Translations under genes and position numbers: made by a program
Origin: Thermoplasmata archaeon
GTDB taxonomy: Archaea > Thermoplasmatota > E2 > UBA202 > DSCA01
Reading direction: 5' to 3'
NCBI GenBank assembly: GCA_008297795.1
Contig: VBQP01000045.1
Span: 1 to 7,465 of the forward strand
Length of the DNA stretch: 7,465 nucleotides
The notes under the pieces: generated by a model
Told to the model about the DNA's origin: nothing
What the model saw: only the letters and a program-made list of their open reading frames with translations
Databases searched by the model: none
Shown: positions 6,078 through 7,465 of the stretch, piece by piece
Numbering within the stretch: position 1 is the first letter of the stretch
Layout of the letters: the number at the start of each line of letters is the position of its first letter

Positions 6078-7464
6078 CCCAGACTCTCATTTCGTCGCTT
6101 GCGCTGTTTCCTGCAGAATCATATGCCACAACTTTTATTATGTGGTCGAATGGAGATGCGCCTTCCCACTTCCAGGAAAATGGCATCTCATAGACCGTAT
6201 CCATCAAAGTATCATCAACATAAAATTCCACCCTGTTTATCCCGGATATGTCATCATTGGCGTATACTCCTACTGTTATACCTCCTATGATCCTTGTTTT
6301 GAATAGCAGTGACATCACTTCTGTATCCATGAAGTAAAGGTATCTGTCCCTGGGCTTAACTATTTCCACTGAAGGCGGCGTATTGTCAACATAAACAACA
6401 GTCTTGCTGACATTAAATCTGCCCTCCGAATCTGTGACCATCAACCTCACTGTAAAACTGCCTTCGTGGGAATACGCATGAGTAACATTCGCTCCCTCTC
6501 CTGTTGTCCCGTCGCCAAAATTCCATGAATATGAAACAATATTCCCGTCAACATCGTAACTCCTGCTTCCGTCGAATAAAATAGATTCTCCTACTTTCCC
6601 GGAATAGGGACCGCCTGCGTCTGCCACAGGCGCCCAGTTTCTGCTTTCGGGGTCGTATGTTGCATCATAGATAATGCAGTATTCTATCCGGCAGTCGCCG
6701 TATGCTATCTTGAAAAATCCATCTTCTCCCCAATATCTGCCCCAGCTGTTTTTGCATATCCAGTATCCCGGGTTGTCGTTGTAGCCAACGAGAACCACCT
6801 GATGATTTATGTCGCTCACAGGTTCGTTTCCGTCGTGTTCATATATGCCACCTCTGTAGGAAAAGAAGTCATCGTAAACAGTCATGTCAACAACGAGGGG
6901 ACCATATTTTATCAGAGCAGATTTCATGTAATCTCTGCCAGGATTGTATGTTATGCCGTAATCTTCCACCGGAACAAGATTATCTTCCCAGTCGGGACAT
7001 TTGGTATAGCATGGAATGCTGTCGCTCGCCATGTATCTGAAGCAATCTTCGGTTAGCGCCCCGCCGTTCTCTGCTATATATTTATAAGCATAATAAGCAT
7101 CCCAGCCGCTGCATCCGCCGCTTTCCGGAGGGCATGAGAGCAAATACTGCTCTGACAGGTCAGGATTGAAGTTAGAGTTGTTTTCTCCTATTTTAATTAC
7201 GGCTTCAAGTGCGCCCATTGCAGCAAAATCCCAGCAACTTCCGCAGTTGCCCTGATTTTTCACAGGAGTAAGCCAGTTTTTGCCATCAACATCTCTCCAG
7301 TCCCACTCGGGAGGCACAGGAGAGGGAAATGACTGCAATGAAATGTTCGTGATATTCACATCTTCCATGCTAACAGGTACACAGCCCGTGGCATAATTTT
7401 GATTTCCAGCAGTTTCCTCGAAAGGAAGTCTGCCTGCCATATCATCGCCCAATATGAATGCATC
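6067..7464 (-). CDS. Papain-family (C1A) protease with PKD and Ig-like domains, 5'-truncated
   Basis: This is a probable secreted or cell-surface cysteine protease. The frame is open to the window edge: DAFI precedes the TTG at 7452, so the real start and any signal peptide lie outside. Counting from that TTG, the peptidase domain runs from about PPEWDWRD (47) to 265. It has a complete catalytic set: Q67 (oxyanion hole) and C73 in NQGNCGSCW, H217 in DINHQVVLVGY and N235 in CKNSWG. A PKD domain spans about 274-357 (APVADAGGPYSG, SYSWNFGDGTT, then an AYSHEGSFTVRL strand). An Ig-like domain follows to the end (DNTPPSVEIVKP, GINRVEFYVDD, KVVAYDSAGNSASDEM), a tail I recall as recurrent in euryarchaeal exported proteins. 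No membrane anchor is visible at the C-terminus. No ERFNIN-type (I29) propeptide is seen in the visible 52 residues before the peptidase domain. The TAG stop lies inside the last codons of flpA on the other strand. Confidence 0.92.
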   Translation of the reverse strand, partial: DAFILGDDMAGRLPFEETAGNQNYATGCVPVSMEDVNITNISLQSFPSPVPPEWDWRDVDGKNWLTPVKNQGNCGSCWDFAAMGALEAVIKIGENNSNFNPDLSEQYLLSCPPESGGCSGWDAYYAYKYIAENGGALTEDCFRYMASDSIPCYTKCPDWEDNLVPVEDYGITYNPGRDYMKSALIKYGPLVVDMTVYDDFFSYRGGIYEHDGNEPVSDINHQVVLVGYNDNPGYWICKNSWGRYWGEDGFFKIAYGDCRIEYCIIYDATYDPESRNWAPVADAGGPYSGKVGESILFDGSRSYDVDGNIVSYSWNFGDGTTGEGANVTHAYSHEGSFTVRLMVTDSEGRFNVSKTVVYVDNTPPSVEIVKPRDRYLYFMDTEVMSLLFKTRIIGGITVGVYANDDISGINRVEFYVDDTLMDTVYEMPFSWKWEGASPFDHIIKVVAYDSAGNSASDEMRVWVIM

Positions 7465-7465
7465 A

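Overview
The window looks like a stretch of archaeal chromosome, most likely from a protein-degrading, probably anaerobic euryarchaeon. I would guess the Thermoplasmatota or a relative, but lineage cannot be settled from this sequence alone. The evidence for Archaea is an unmistakable archaeal fibrillarin (flpA), TATA/BRE-type promoters in place of bacterial -35/-10 boxes, one apparently leaderless gene, and a secreted papain-type protease with a PKD domain and an archaeal-style Ig-like tail. No rRNA, tRNA, CRISPR array, insertion sequence or phage gene was seen.

Layout, left to right. (1) 3-920, plus: a COG0814-type amino-acid permease whose N-terminus lies outside the window. (2) 921-1078: a 158-bp convergent spacer with weak terminator-like structures. 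(3) 1079-3562, minus: a secreted gingipain-like (C25) cysteine protease with its His/Cys pair and a large insertion inside the catalytic region. (4) 3563-3705: a divergent promoter region with one TATA box per direction and a 9-bp perfect inverted repeat around the protease TATA box. (5) 3706-4089, plus: a stand-alone receiver-domain protein with Arg in place of the conserved switch Lys. (6) 4121-5416, plus: a flavin-dependent pyridine-nucleotide disulfide oxidoreductase of the NADH oxidase/CoA-disulfide reductase type, probably on a leaderless transcript. (7) 5430-6077, plus: flpA, 13 nt downstream and probably cotranscribed. (8) 6067-7464, minus: a papain-family (C1A) protease with PKD and Ig-like domains, truncated at the window edge, whose 3' end overlaps that of flpA by 11 bp.

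Reading of the region. Two exported cysteine proteases of unrelated folds and an amino-acid permease lie within 7.5 kb. This fits a cell that digests external protein and imports the products, a lifestyle known for some sediment archaea that carry gingipain-like and papain-like proteases. The receiver protein shares an intergenic region with the C25 protease and may be involved in its control, but that is inference from position only. The flavoprotein and flpA look like housekeeping genes between the protease genes. I see no clear evidence of a wholly new system. The least ordinary features are the insertion-bearing C25 enzyme, the Arg-switch receiver beside it, the inverted repeat in their shared promoter region, and flpA away from its usual partner nop5.
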